Source: Acidobacteriota bacterium
Lineage (GTDB): Bacteria; Acidobacteriota; Blastocatellia; Pyrinomonadales; Pyrinomonadaceae
Assembly: GCA_020853255.1 (NCBI GenBank)
Contig: JADYZI010000478.1
Location: 1-6,891, forward strand
Reading direction: 5' to 3'
DNA: 6,891 nt
Part shown: one piece after another, positions 1 to 6,353 of the stretch
Numbering within the stretch: position 1 is the first letter of the stretch
Layout: each line of letters begins with the position of its first letter
Notes under the pieces: model-generated
Told to the model about the DNA's origin: nothing
Seen by the model: the letters and a program-made list of their open reading frames with translations, nothing else
The model's database searches: none
Program-made: the position numbers and the translations under genes

Positions 1-35
1 CCTCATTTCCAGGTCCGAGATAGCGAGAAAAGGCT

Positions 36-63
36 TTTACTTTTGCTTCGACTTTGCTGTAAT
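36..63 (+). promoter_or_regulatory. Candidate sigma70-like promoter for the CapD-like gene
   Basis: A TGTAAT hexamer (58-63, 5 of 6 matches to TATAAT) is preceded by TG at 55-56, giving an extended -10 element. TTTACT at 36-41 (4 of 6 matches to TTGACA) lies 16 bases upstream. Transcription would start near 70, leaving a leader of about 35 bases with a GGGAG ribosome binding site at 87-91. This is consensus matching by eye only; the extended -10 is the best part and the -35 is weak. Confidence 0.33.
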
Positions 64-103
64 AGCGAGAGCGACTCACAGATAACGGGAGTTCTTCCAG
101 CAA

Positions 104-2077
104 ATGCCCTATCGTCAACCTCACACAACGACCCTTTCGGACCGGCTGTGGTACCTTAAGCGTCCTGTGCAGTTCCTGCTTGATCTTGCGATCCTGTCGG
201 GAGCGTTCTTCCTTGCCTATCTGCCGGCCATTAACATTCAGGTCACGGCCTTTTACGCCGATATTGCGATAGTACAGGTTCCGCTCGTTATTCTCATACA
301 GTTTTCGGCCCTCTTTCTGGTCGGCTCATACTCGATCCTTTGGCGTTACATCAGCATCAGCGACCTACGTGCATTTATCACGGCGGCGTTCATTTCAGGT
401 GGGATACTGCTGGTCCTTCGCTTCTCGCTGTCTCTGACAAATCTCTCGCTCTGGCAATTGCCGATCTCGGTGATCCTGATCGACACTGTCCTTGGCTTTG
501 GCGGTTTGGTCGGAATTCGTGTTTTGCGACGGTTCTTCTACGAGGTTGGCGACAAGCGAAATCCCTTTGCCCGAATCCGCCCGCCTAAACGAAAGCCCGC
601 GTTGCTGGTCGGTGCCGGACGAATGGGCGCAACCCTGGTCAAGGACCTTCGAGGCCGCGGTGATGCCGAGTTGGAGATCCGCGGATTTGTCGACGACGAT
701 ACGCTGAAACAAGGCGCCAGCGTCAGCGGGATCAAAGTACTTGGGGCAACCCCGGACCTGCCGCGGCTGGTTGACGAGTTGAGTATCGAACAAGTCGTTA
801 TCGCGATCGATCATGCTCAGGGCAAGGATATCCGGAGGATACTGGGGCTTTGCAGCTCAATTCCCGTAAAGGCCCAGATCGTTCCAAGCCTGAATGAGCT
901 CGCTCACGGCCGTCTTGCCGTAAGCCGAGTGCGCGATGTGCAGATCGACGACCTGTTGGGTCGGGATCCGGTCGAACTCGATGACGACAATGTACGAGAT
1001 TTCCTCTCCGGAAAGACTGTTATGGTCACCGGGGCGGGCGGCTCGATTGGGTCGGAACTGGTGAGGCAGATAATCGGTTATGCACCGAGGACGGTCCTCC
1101 TGGTCGAAAGGGCCGAGTACTTGCTTTTCAATGTTTCAAGAGAACTTGCGTCGCTCGACAACGATGTTGAGTATGTTTCCCTGATCGCCGATGTTGGCGA
1201 TGAGCCGCGAATGCGCGAGATATTTCGACGATACCGTCCTGATGTCATCTATCATGCAGCCGCTCATAAGCATGTGCCGCTAATGGAATCGAACGTTTGT
1301 GAGGCAGTAAAGAACAATATTTTCGCCACACGCGCACTCGGGGATCTGGCGGGCGAGTTCAGCACCGGGGCCTTTGTCCTGATCTCGACCGACAAGGCCG
1401 TAAATCCCACGTCGATCATGGGGGCGTCAAAGCGCATAGCCGAGATCGTCGTTCAGGAGTTAAATCACGCCTACGAAACTAACTATATGGCCGTGCGTTT
1501 TGGGAACGTTCTCGGTTCCGCCGGCTCAGTCGTTCCGATATTCAAAGAGCAGATCGAAAAAGGCGAGGCGGTCACGGTCACGGACCGCGAAATGACGCGG
1601 TACTTTATGACGATTCCCGAGGCGTCCCAGCTTGTCCTGCAGGCCGCGGCGCTCGGTAAAGGCGGCGAGATCTTTATACTCGACATGGGCGATCCGGTGA
1701 AGATTCTCGATCTGGCCGAGGACATGATCCGTCTCTCAGGCCTGACGCCGTACGAGGATATCGATATAGTCTTTACGGGTGTTAGAAAAGGTGAAAAGCT
1801 GTTTGAGGAACTTGAGATAACGGGCGAGAACCTCTTAAAAACTCATCACCCAAAGATCTTCATCGGAAAGATAGCGACATATCCGAAGGAAGAAGTGACG
1901 AGCATGCTGATGCGATTTCGCCAAGCGGTTGAGACAAATGATCGTCGAGAGATGAGACGGCTTTTCAATGCGATCCTTCCGGAAGCTACGATCGCGGTCG
2001 ACAAAACACCGCCGCCTGAGCTCACACTTTCTGAGAACGGCGGTTTACCGACAGCCAAACTCGGCCTCGCTGACTGA
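104..2077 (+). CDS. Membrane-anchored nucleotide-sugar 4,6-dehydratase (CapD/PglF/WbpM family polysaccharide biosynthesis protein)
   Basis: This 657-residue protein has the full two-part architecture of large CapD-type enzymes. Four hydrophobic segments (about residues 21-43, 57-78, 87-108 and 117-138) anchor it in the inner membrane. A first Rossmann-like domain with GAGRMG (170-175) follows, then the catalytic extended-SDR domain with TGAGGSIGSE (309-318). HAAAHKHVPLMES (384-396) and STDK (428-431) are typical of the family. The usual SDR Tyr of YxxxK is Met439 with Lys443 (MGASK), as in PglF/WbpM-type enzymes, which dehydrate UDP-GlcNAc to UDP-4-keto-6-deoxy-HexNAc; UDP-GlcNAc is therefore the likely but unproven substrate here. 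About 60 C-terminal residues look poorly conserved. The ATG at 104 has GGGAG at 87-91, a rather long 12-base spacing. The product would feed glycan or O-antigen precursor synthesis at the cytoplasmic face. The family assignment is secure; the exact sugar is not. Confidence 0.95.
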   Translation: MPYRQPHTTTLSDRLWYLKRPVQFLLDLAILSGAFFLAYLPAINIQVTAFYADIAIVQVPLVILIQFSALFLVGSYSILWRYISISDLRAFITAAFISGGILLVLRFSLSLTNLSLWQLPISVILIDTVLGFGGLVGIRVLRRFFYEVGDKRNPFARIRPPKRKPALLVGAGRMGATLVKDLRGRGDAELEIRGFVDDDTLKQGASVSGIKVLGATPDLPRLVDELSIEQVVIAIDHAQGKDIRRILGLCSSIPVKAQIVPSLNELAHGRLAVSRVRDVQIDDLLGRDPVELDDDNVRDFLSGKTVMVTGAGGSIGSELVRQIIGYAPRTVLLVERAEYLLFNVSRELASLDNDVEYVSLIADVGDEPRMREIFRRYRPDVIYHAAAHKHVPLMESNVCEAVKNNIFATRALGDLAGEFSTGAFVLISTDKAVNPTSIMGASKRIAEIVVQELNHAYETNYMAVRFGNVLGSAGSVVPIFKEQIEKGEAVTVTDREMTRYFMTIPEASQLVLQAAALGKGGEIFILDMGDPVKILDLAEDMIRLSGLTPYEDIDIVFTGVRKGEKLFEELEITGENLLKTHHPKIFIGKIATYPKEEVTSMLMRFRQAVETNDRREMRRLFNAILPEATIAVDKTPPPELTLSENGGLPTAKLGLAD

Positions 2078-2097
2078 ACTTGCCGCGCTTGATAAAG

Positions 2098-2133
2098 ACG
2101 GGCCGAAACTCTAGAGTTACTATTTCGGCCGGT
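2098..2133 (+). repeat. Inverted repeat (RNA hairpin) between the CapD-like gene and the dehydrogenase
   Basis: GGCCGAAA (2101-2108) and TTTCGGCC (2123-2130) are perfect inverted copies. The stem extends to 2098-2133 with one G-G mismatch, for 10 pairs over 11 positions and a 14-base loop. A perfect 12-base palindrome, AACTCTAGAGTT (2107-2118), overlaps the left arm and loop, so two alternative folds are possible. No run of T follows, so it is not a classic intrinsic terminator. It begins 21 bases after the upstream stop and ends about 88 bases before the preferred downstream start. It could protect, process or attenuate the transcript, or be an operator; the symmetry is seen directly, the role is inference. 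Confidence 0.5.
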
Positions 2134-2220
2134 CGGGATCACTTTCCTGTTTATCCTTCCGAAATTATCCATGTCGTTGGCAACGCTTTTCGTCGTCTGC
2201 GGCATTTGACCCTGAAGAAT

Positions 2221-3018
2221 ATGAAGATCGGGATTGTTGGTTTGGGTATTGTCGGTTCGGCGATCAAGTACGGATTTGAGAAACTCGGGCATCAGGTAAC
2301 GGGGCATGATATCAAGGACAATACCCGCCTTGACGATGTTCTCCATAGCGAAGTGATCTATCTTTGCCTGCCGACGCCGCAAGGTGATGACGGGCATTGT
2401 GACACATCGGTGATCGAGAAGGTCGCCGCGGAATTATTGGATGTGCGGGGCTTCGGCGGCATCATTGCGATCAAATCAACGGTTACGCCGGGTACGACGG
2501 CATCGCTGCAGGGCCGGTTCAGAACAGAGAAGATCTGTCATGTGCCTGAGTTTCTTCGCGAACGCGCGGCGATCATCGATTTCACGGACAACCACGACGT
2601 TTGCGTGATCGGTACAGATTCGGACGAAGTATTTGAGACTGTAAAGGCATCACACGGCTACTACCCAAAACAATTCATCAAACTCTCGCCGACCGAGGCC
2701 GAGATATCAAAGTATTTCAACAACCTCTATAACGCGATGCTCATCACATTCGCGAACGGGTTCTACGAGATCTGTCATGCGACCGGGGCCGATTATTCCA
2801 AGATCAAGAATGCGATGGTGCAGCGAGATCACATTTACAATAAGTATCTAGATTGCAACGATAACCTGCGCGGCTTTGGCGGCATGTGCCTGCCAAAAGA
2901 TACGGCCGCCATCTCGGCATTTGCGAAGGAAGTAGGAATGCCGATCGAGTTGTTCCAGGCCATCGTGGACGATAACAAAAAGTATAAAACAACGGTTTTT
3001 GAGGGAATGAGAAAGTGA
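2221..3018 (+). CDS. Short-form UDP-glucose/GDP-mannose dehydrogenase family protein, lacking the C-terminal domain
   Basis: From the ATG at 2221 this is a 265-residue NAD-dependent nucleotide-sugar dehydrogenase. Family members oxidise C6 of a nucleotide hexose to a uronate in two NAD-dependent steps. The Rossmann motif GLGIVG (7-12) sits at the very N-terminus. Expected catalytic residues are present: Ser86-Thr87 in the STVTPGT stretch, Glu110 in VPEFLRE, Lys164 and Asn168 in the EISKYFNN stretch, and the nucleophile Cys223 with Lys226-Asp227 in GFGGMCLPKD. It then ends 42 residues after the Cys, whereas usual members run to about 400-450 residues with a C-terminal UDP-binding domain. The frame is open upstream to a TTG at 2080, but those 47 codons precede the universal N-terminal beta strand and cross the hairpin, so 2221 is preferred. 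Its ribosome binding site is weak (GAAG at 2214). The stop overlaps the next gene's GTG. Substrate is uncertain: UDP-glucose is the default guess, a HexNAc or mannose nucleotide is possible. Confidence 0.88.
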   Translation: MKIGIVGLGIVGSAIKYGFEKLGHQVTGHDIKDNTRLDDVLHSEVIYLCLPTPQGDDGHCDTSVIEKVAAELLDVRGFGGIIAIKSTVTPGTTASLQGRFRTEKICHVPEFLRERAAIIDFTDNHDVCVIGTDSDEVFETVKASHGYYPKQFIKLSPTEAEISKYFNNLYNAMLITFANGFYEICHATGADYSKIKNAMVQRDHIYNKYLDCNDNLRGFGGMCLPKDTAAISAFAKEVGMPIELFQAIVDDNKKYKTTVFEGMRK

Positions 3019-3980
3019 GAATACTTGTAACTGGTTCAGAAGGTTCGTTGATGCAGGAAGTGATCCCTCGCCTGATGGGTGAGAGCCACGAAATAGTTGG
3101 GGTCGATAATTTTGCTCGATATGGCAAGATTGAGCGTGAGCGTGACTACCAGTTTATCTGCGGCGATCTGACCGACGCGGATTTTGTGGACACGGTCGTG
3201 CGCGATGTGGACGCTGTCATTCAGGCAGCGGCTCTGATCTACGGCGTCGGTGGATTTAACAAATATCCGGCGGACATTCTGTCGAAAGACATCAACCTTC
3301 ACCAGAACATAATGCACGCGATGCTCCGAAACGGCATCAAGAAGATGGTTTATATCAGTTCTTCAATGGTGTACGAACGATGTGTGAAGCACCCGAGCAA
3401 GGAAGAGGATGTGGACGAATCGCTGATCCCATCGACCGACTACGGCCTGAGCAAGCTGGTTGGCGAGCGTATCACGCGAGCGTTTCACCGGCAGTACGAC
3501 ATCGGCTACACGATCTGGCGGCCATTCAATATCATAACCCCGCACGAGGTTGGTGAAAATGATCTGGGCCTGAGCCACGTGTTCGCGGATTACATCAAGA
3601 ACATTGTCAAAGAACAACGAAGCGAGATCCCCATCATCGGAGATGGTGAGCAGGTCCGATGCTTTACCTGGATAGGAGATGTTGCTCGCGGTATCGCGGA
3701 ATTCTCGTTCGACGATCGGGGGGCGAATCAGACGTTCAATCTTGGAAATCCTGAGCCGATCACGATGAAGAAGCTCGCTTCGATCATCTACGAACAGGCC
3801 AGCGAAAAAGGCCTGATCAGCAGGAACGGAAACGGGCTTTCATTCAAGACTGAAAAATCATTCCCTGACGACGTCCGCATCCGTATTCCGGATGTCAGCA
3901 AGGCGAAAGAAGTGCTCGGCTGGGAGCCAACGCTCAAGGTAGCAGGATCGGTCGAAAGATGTCTGGACCAAATGAAGTAA
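3015..3980 (+). CDS. NAD-dependent epimerase/dehydratase (extended SDR, nucleotide-sugar modifying)
   Basis: This 321-residue protein has the length and layout of UDP-glucose 4-epimerase/dTDP-glucose 4,6-dehydratase relatives. The N-terminal Rossmann strand is MRILVTG, but the glycine motif reads GSEGSLM (7-13), with Met in place of the usual third Gly. AspGly-rich landmarks follow: GDLTD (50-54), the YISSS active-site strand (113-117), catalytic Tyr143 and Lys147 (YGLSK), RPFNIITP (169-176), and GDGEQVRCFTWIGD (209-222), a nucleotide-binding signature of the family. It is probably cytosolic and acts on a sugar nucleotide. Following a uronate-type dehydrogenase, a UDP-uronate epimerase or decarboxylase is plausible, but the sequence does not decide the substrate. 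The GTG start at 3015 forms a GTGA overlap with the upstream stop and has GAGGGA at 3001-3006, 8 bases away, implying translational coupling. Its end overlaps the glycosyltransferase start. Confidence 0.92.
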   Translation: MRILVTGSEGSLMQEVIPRLMGESHEIVGVDNFARYGKIERERDYQFICGDLTDADFVDTVVRDVDAVIQAAALIYGVGGFNKYPADILSKDINLHQNIMHAMLRNGIKKMVYISSSMVYERCVKHPSKEEDVDESLIPSTDYGLSKLVGERITRAFHRQYDIGYTIWRPFNIITPHEVGENDLGLSHVFADYIKNIVKEQRSEIPIIGDGEQVRCFTWIGDVARGIAEFSFDDRGANQTFNLGNPEPITMKKLASIIYEQASEKGLISRNGNGLSFKTEKSFPDDVRIRIPDVSKAKEVLGWEPTLKVAGSVERCLDQMK

Positions 3981-4897
3981 AACCGATCCGGCTGGCGATT
4001 GTCTCACCAGTCCACAACCGCCGCGAGTTGACTCTTCAGTGTCTGCGAAGCCTTTCGCGCATAGATCGCGGCGGCCTTGAAGTTCTCATCTTCATCGTCG
4101 ATGACGGCTGTACCGATGGTACGCGCGAGTCGATAGAGCAAGATTTTCCCGAGGTTAGAATAGTACCGGGCACCGGCAAACTCTGGTACACGGCCGGCAC
4201 GAATCTGGGTGTCATTGCCGCTTTGAAATTTAAGCCGGATTATATTCTTTGCATCAACGACGATTCGATCTTTGATGAGAACTGCATCCAACGGCTGATC
4301 GCCTGTGCACGGAGGCACGAACGGGCAGTCGTGGGCGGCCTGCTACTGCTTTGGGATCAGCCGCACCGCGTTTTTCAGGTCGCACCCGTCTGGAGTACCT
4401 GGAAAGGCGGCTGGCAGCACTGGCAGGAGCAAACCGTCTGGACCGTGCCGCAAACCCCTTGGGGAACCGACGTTATTGTGGGTAACTGCATACTTTACCC
4501 GGTAAGCGTATTCGAAACCGCCGGTATGATGAACCCAAGAATTTCTGCTCAATACGGCGATGCTGAATTCACCACACGGCTCAAAAAGATCGGCTGGCAG
4601 CTTCTCATCGAGCCTCGTGCACGCGTATTTTGTCAGCCAAATTACGAACACATTCCGCTGACCTCACAGCCGTTTCGCAAACAGATCGAGAGTATGTTTC
4701 TCAAGCGAAGTTCAGCGGTGAATGTCATGCATCAATTTCGTCAATCCGTATACACGGCCCCGAACAAATATAGCGGACTGGCGGCCTTTGCAGCATTCTA
4801 CGCCGGAGTTGCTCGACGGAAATTGTTCAGGGCAAACGGCCGTCAGACCGAGGCTGCCATCGCTGACCATTTTGCGGCAAATGTGGTAAAAGATTGA
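3959..4897 (+). CDS. Glycosyltransferase family 2 protein
   Basis: This 312-residue protein has a GT-A fold signature and no membrane segments, so it is a cytosolic or membrane-associated enzyme that adds a sugar from a nucleotide donor to a glycan or lipid-linked acceptor. IVSPVHNR (14-21) is the first strand, VDDGCTDGT (47-55) is the nucleotide-binding motif, GKLWYTAGTNLG (73-84) is typical of a GT2 subgroup that includes rhamnosyltransferase-like enzymes, INDDS (99-103) supplies the metal-binding acidic pair, and GDAEFTTRLKKIGW (200-213) matches the catalytic-base region. Residues 132-168 hold seven tryptophans. The basic C-terminal tail (about 235-312) has no motif I recognise. The ATG at 3959 lies within the end of the upstream gene (22-base overlap) with AGGA at 3944-3947, and the first strand starts soon after it, so the start is credible. 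Family is certain, donor and acceptor unknown. Confidence 0.93.
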   Translation: MSGPNEVKPIRLAIVSPVHNRRELTLQCLRSLSRIDRGGLEVLIFIVDDGCTDGTRESIEQDFPEVRIVPGTGKLWYTAGTNLGVIAALKFKPDYILCINDDSIFDENCIQRLIACARRHERAVVGGLLLLWDQPHRVFQVAPVWSTWKGGWQHWQEQTVWTVPQTPWGTDVIVGNCILYPVSVFETAGMMNPRISAQYGDAEFTTRLKKIGWQLLIEPRARVFCQPNYEHIPLTSQPFRKQIESMFLKRSSAVNVMHQFRQSVYTAPNKYSGLAAFAAFYAGVARRKLFRANGRQTEAAIADHFAANVVKD

Positions 4898-4921
4898 TTA
4901 TCAGTTTCTTGTGGTACTAAA

Positions 4922-6121
4922 ATGAACCAGACGAAAAGATCGAAGAGTCGGATCTCAAAAAAAGCAGCGTCCTTTACGGAATCGGTCATCCGCGAAATGA
5001 GCCGCGAGGCGGCCAAATACAAAGCAGTCAATCTTGGCCAGGGCTTTCCGGACTGGGCTGCGCCCGAGGACATCAAACGCAAAGCCCAGGAAGCGATCGC
5101 AACCGATCACAACCAGTATGCCGTGACATGGGGCGTAAAGGAATTCCGCGATGCGATCGCGAAAAAAACGATGTGGTTTCTCGGTCTTGACATTGATCCC
5201 GAGACTGAGATCACCGTGACATGCGGTTCCACCGAAGGAATGATCGCCGCGATGATGGCAACGGTCGACCCCGGCGAAGAAGTCGTTGTTTTTGAGCCCT
5301 TCTACGAAAACTATGCTCCCGACACTATACTTTCTGACGCGATTCCGCGGCACGTGCCGCTTTATCGCACGGACAATGGCTTTGTTTTCGATCGCGATGA
5401 GTTGGGTGCGGCCTTTAACGATCGGACAAAGGCGATCATCATCTGCAACCCGAACAATCCGACAGGCAAGGTTTATACTCGCGAGGAAATGGAGTTCATT
5501 GCAGACCTGTGCAAACAGCATGACGCGCTTTGCTTTACGGACGAAATTTACGAGCACATAACCTACAATATCGAAGAAGACGGCGACCCGCTCGAACACA
5601 TCTCGATGGCAACTATCGAAGGCATGCGCGAGAGGACCGTTGTCGTTAACTCGCTGTCAAAGACCTATGCGGTCACCGGATGGCGAGTCGGCTACTGTAT
5701 TGCCCCGGCAGATATAACTGGAGCCATCCGCAAAGTACACGATTTTCTCACCGTCGGGGCCGCAAACCCGCTGCAACACGCCGGAGCATATGCTCTGAGC
5801 CTGCCGCCAAGCTATTACGAAGATCTGCAAAAGGAATATCAGCGCAAACGCGACTTCATCGTGCCTGTCCTGCTAGATGCGGGGTTCAGATGTGACATTC
5901 CGCAAGGCGCCTATTACGTCATGGCCGATATATCGAACTTTGACTTTCCGAATGATATAGAATTTACAAAACACCTCATCCGCGAGATCGGCGTTGCCGT
6001 TGTGCCCGGCTCGTCCTTCTACCATGATCCCGCAATGGGTTCGCAAATGGTGAGGTTCTGCTTCTGCAAGAAAGACGAAACGCTTGAGGCCGCTGCAGAG
6101 CGGTTGGCGAAACTGCGGTAA
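4922..6121 (+). CDS. Pyridoxal phosphate-dependent class I/II aminotransferase
   Basis: A full-length 399-residue fold-type I transaminase. It transfers an amino group between an amino acid and a 2-oxo acid using PLP. VNLGQGFPD (36-44) near the N-terminus is characteristic of the kynurenine-oxoglutarate/methionine aminotransferase group. NPNNPTGK (176-183) contains the Asn that contacts PLP, DEIY (207-210) gives the Asp and Tyr around the cofactor, SLSKTYAVTGWRVG (244-257) carries the Schiff-base Lys247 and phosphate-binding Arg256, and VRFCF (377-381) contains the Arg378 expected to bind the substrate carboxylate. It is cytosolic. It starts 24 bases after the glycosyltransferase, so is probably cotranscribed, though no clear Shine-Dalgarno precedes the ATG at 4922. 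It is not a DegT/DnrJ/EryC1 sugar aminotransferase, so it cannot simply be assigned to aminosugar synthesis; it may be a general amino-acid enzyme that sits beside the cluster. Substrate cannot be read from sequence alone. Confidence 0.94.
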   Translation: MNQTKRSKSRISKKAASFTESVIREMSREAAKYKAVNLGQGFPDWAAPEDIKRKAQEAIATDHNQYAVTWGVKEFRDAIAKKTMWFLGLDIDPETEITVTCGSTEGMIAAMMATVDPGEEVVVFEPFYENYAPDTILSDAIPRHVPLYRTDNGFVFDRDELGAAFNDRTKAIIICNPNNPTGKVYTREEMEFIADLCKQHDALCFTDEIYEHITYNIEEDGDPLEHISMATIEGMRERTVVVNSLSKTYAVTGWRVGYCIAPADITGAIRKVHDFLTVGAANPLQHAGAYALSLPPSYYEDLQKEYQRKRDFIVPVLLDAGFRCDIPQGAYYVMADISNFDFPNDIEFTKHLIREIGVAVVPGSSFYHDPAMGSQMVRFCFCKKDETLEAAAERLAKLR

Positions 6122-6257
6122 TCTCGAATGTTTGGCCGTAAAAGGATGCTTCCTTTGAGAATGTTCGCATCTTGTATTGTGCATTTCGTCCCACTCGTCT
6201 CGTGCCTCAGACCAACGCACGCGAGAATGCGGAAAGAAATACCTTGTTGAAGGGACA

Positions 6258-6286
6258 ACCTTTTGCGGCCTGTAAAGCAACATAAT
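6258..6286 (+). promoter_or_regulatory. Possible promoter region for the PDZ gene
   Basis: CATAAT at 6281-6286 matches TATAAT at 5 of 6 positions within an AT-rich stretch, but no good -35 lies 16-18 bases upstream. An alternative is TGTAAA (6271-6276) paired with TTGAAG (6247-6252) at 18 bases, each 4 of 6. A separate promoter is expected because of the 232-base gap and the strong ribosome binding site downstream, but neither candidate is convincing. The rest of the spacer from 6122 holds no gene that I can support. Confidence 0.22.
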
Positions 6287-6299
6287 TTTTTTAAGAGGA

Positions 6300-6323
6300 C
6301 CACAACAAGGCATCTTGGTGTGG
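6300..6323 (+). repeat. Hairpin in the presumed 5' leader of the PDZ gene
   Basis: CCACAACAAG (6300-6309) can pair with CTTGGTGTGG (6314-6323) around a GCAT loop, with nine pairs and one A-G mismatch. It ends 21 bases before the Shine-Dalgarno GGAGGT (6345-6350) and does not include it. No T run follows, so it is not an intrinsic terminator for the upstream operon. A stabilising 5' stem-loop or a protein-binding site is possible; only the symmetry is observed. Confidence 0.42.
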
Positions 6324-6344
6324 AAAACGATTTTAAATTCATTT

Positions 6345-6350
6345 GGAGGT
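6345..6350 (+). promoter_or_regulatory. Strong Shine-Dalgarno that fixes the PDZ gene start
   Basis: GGAGGT sits three bases before the ATG at 6354. It is by far the best ribosome binding site in the window and, with the signal peptide that follows, fixes this start. The spacing is on the short side. Confidence 0.75.
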
Positions 6351-6353
6351 AAT

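Noticed and set aside
2080..2220. A TTG-started 47-codon N-terminal extension of the dehydrogenase
   Set aside because: The Rossmann strand and GLGIVG motif of this family begin right at the N-terminus, which matches the ATG at 2221. The extension has no family-like sequence and spans a strong inverted repeat.
1846..2397. A 183-codon minus-strand open frame crossing the spacer between the first two genes
   Set aside because: It is antisense to two clear genes, has low-complexity Arg/Ser-rich content and no domain that I recognise.
4955..5599. A 214-codon open frame on the minus strand
   Set aside because: It lies entirely inside the well-supported aminotransferase gene, shows no recognisable motif, and is explained by codon bias leaving the opposite strand free of stops.
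6141..6156. AAAGGA/TCCTTT hairpin after the aminotransferase as an intrinsic terminator
   Set aside because: The stem has only six pairs, is AT-rich and is not followed by a run of T, so termination here is not supported.
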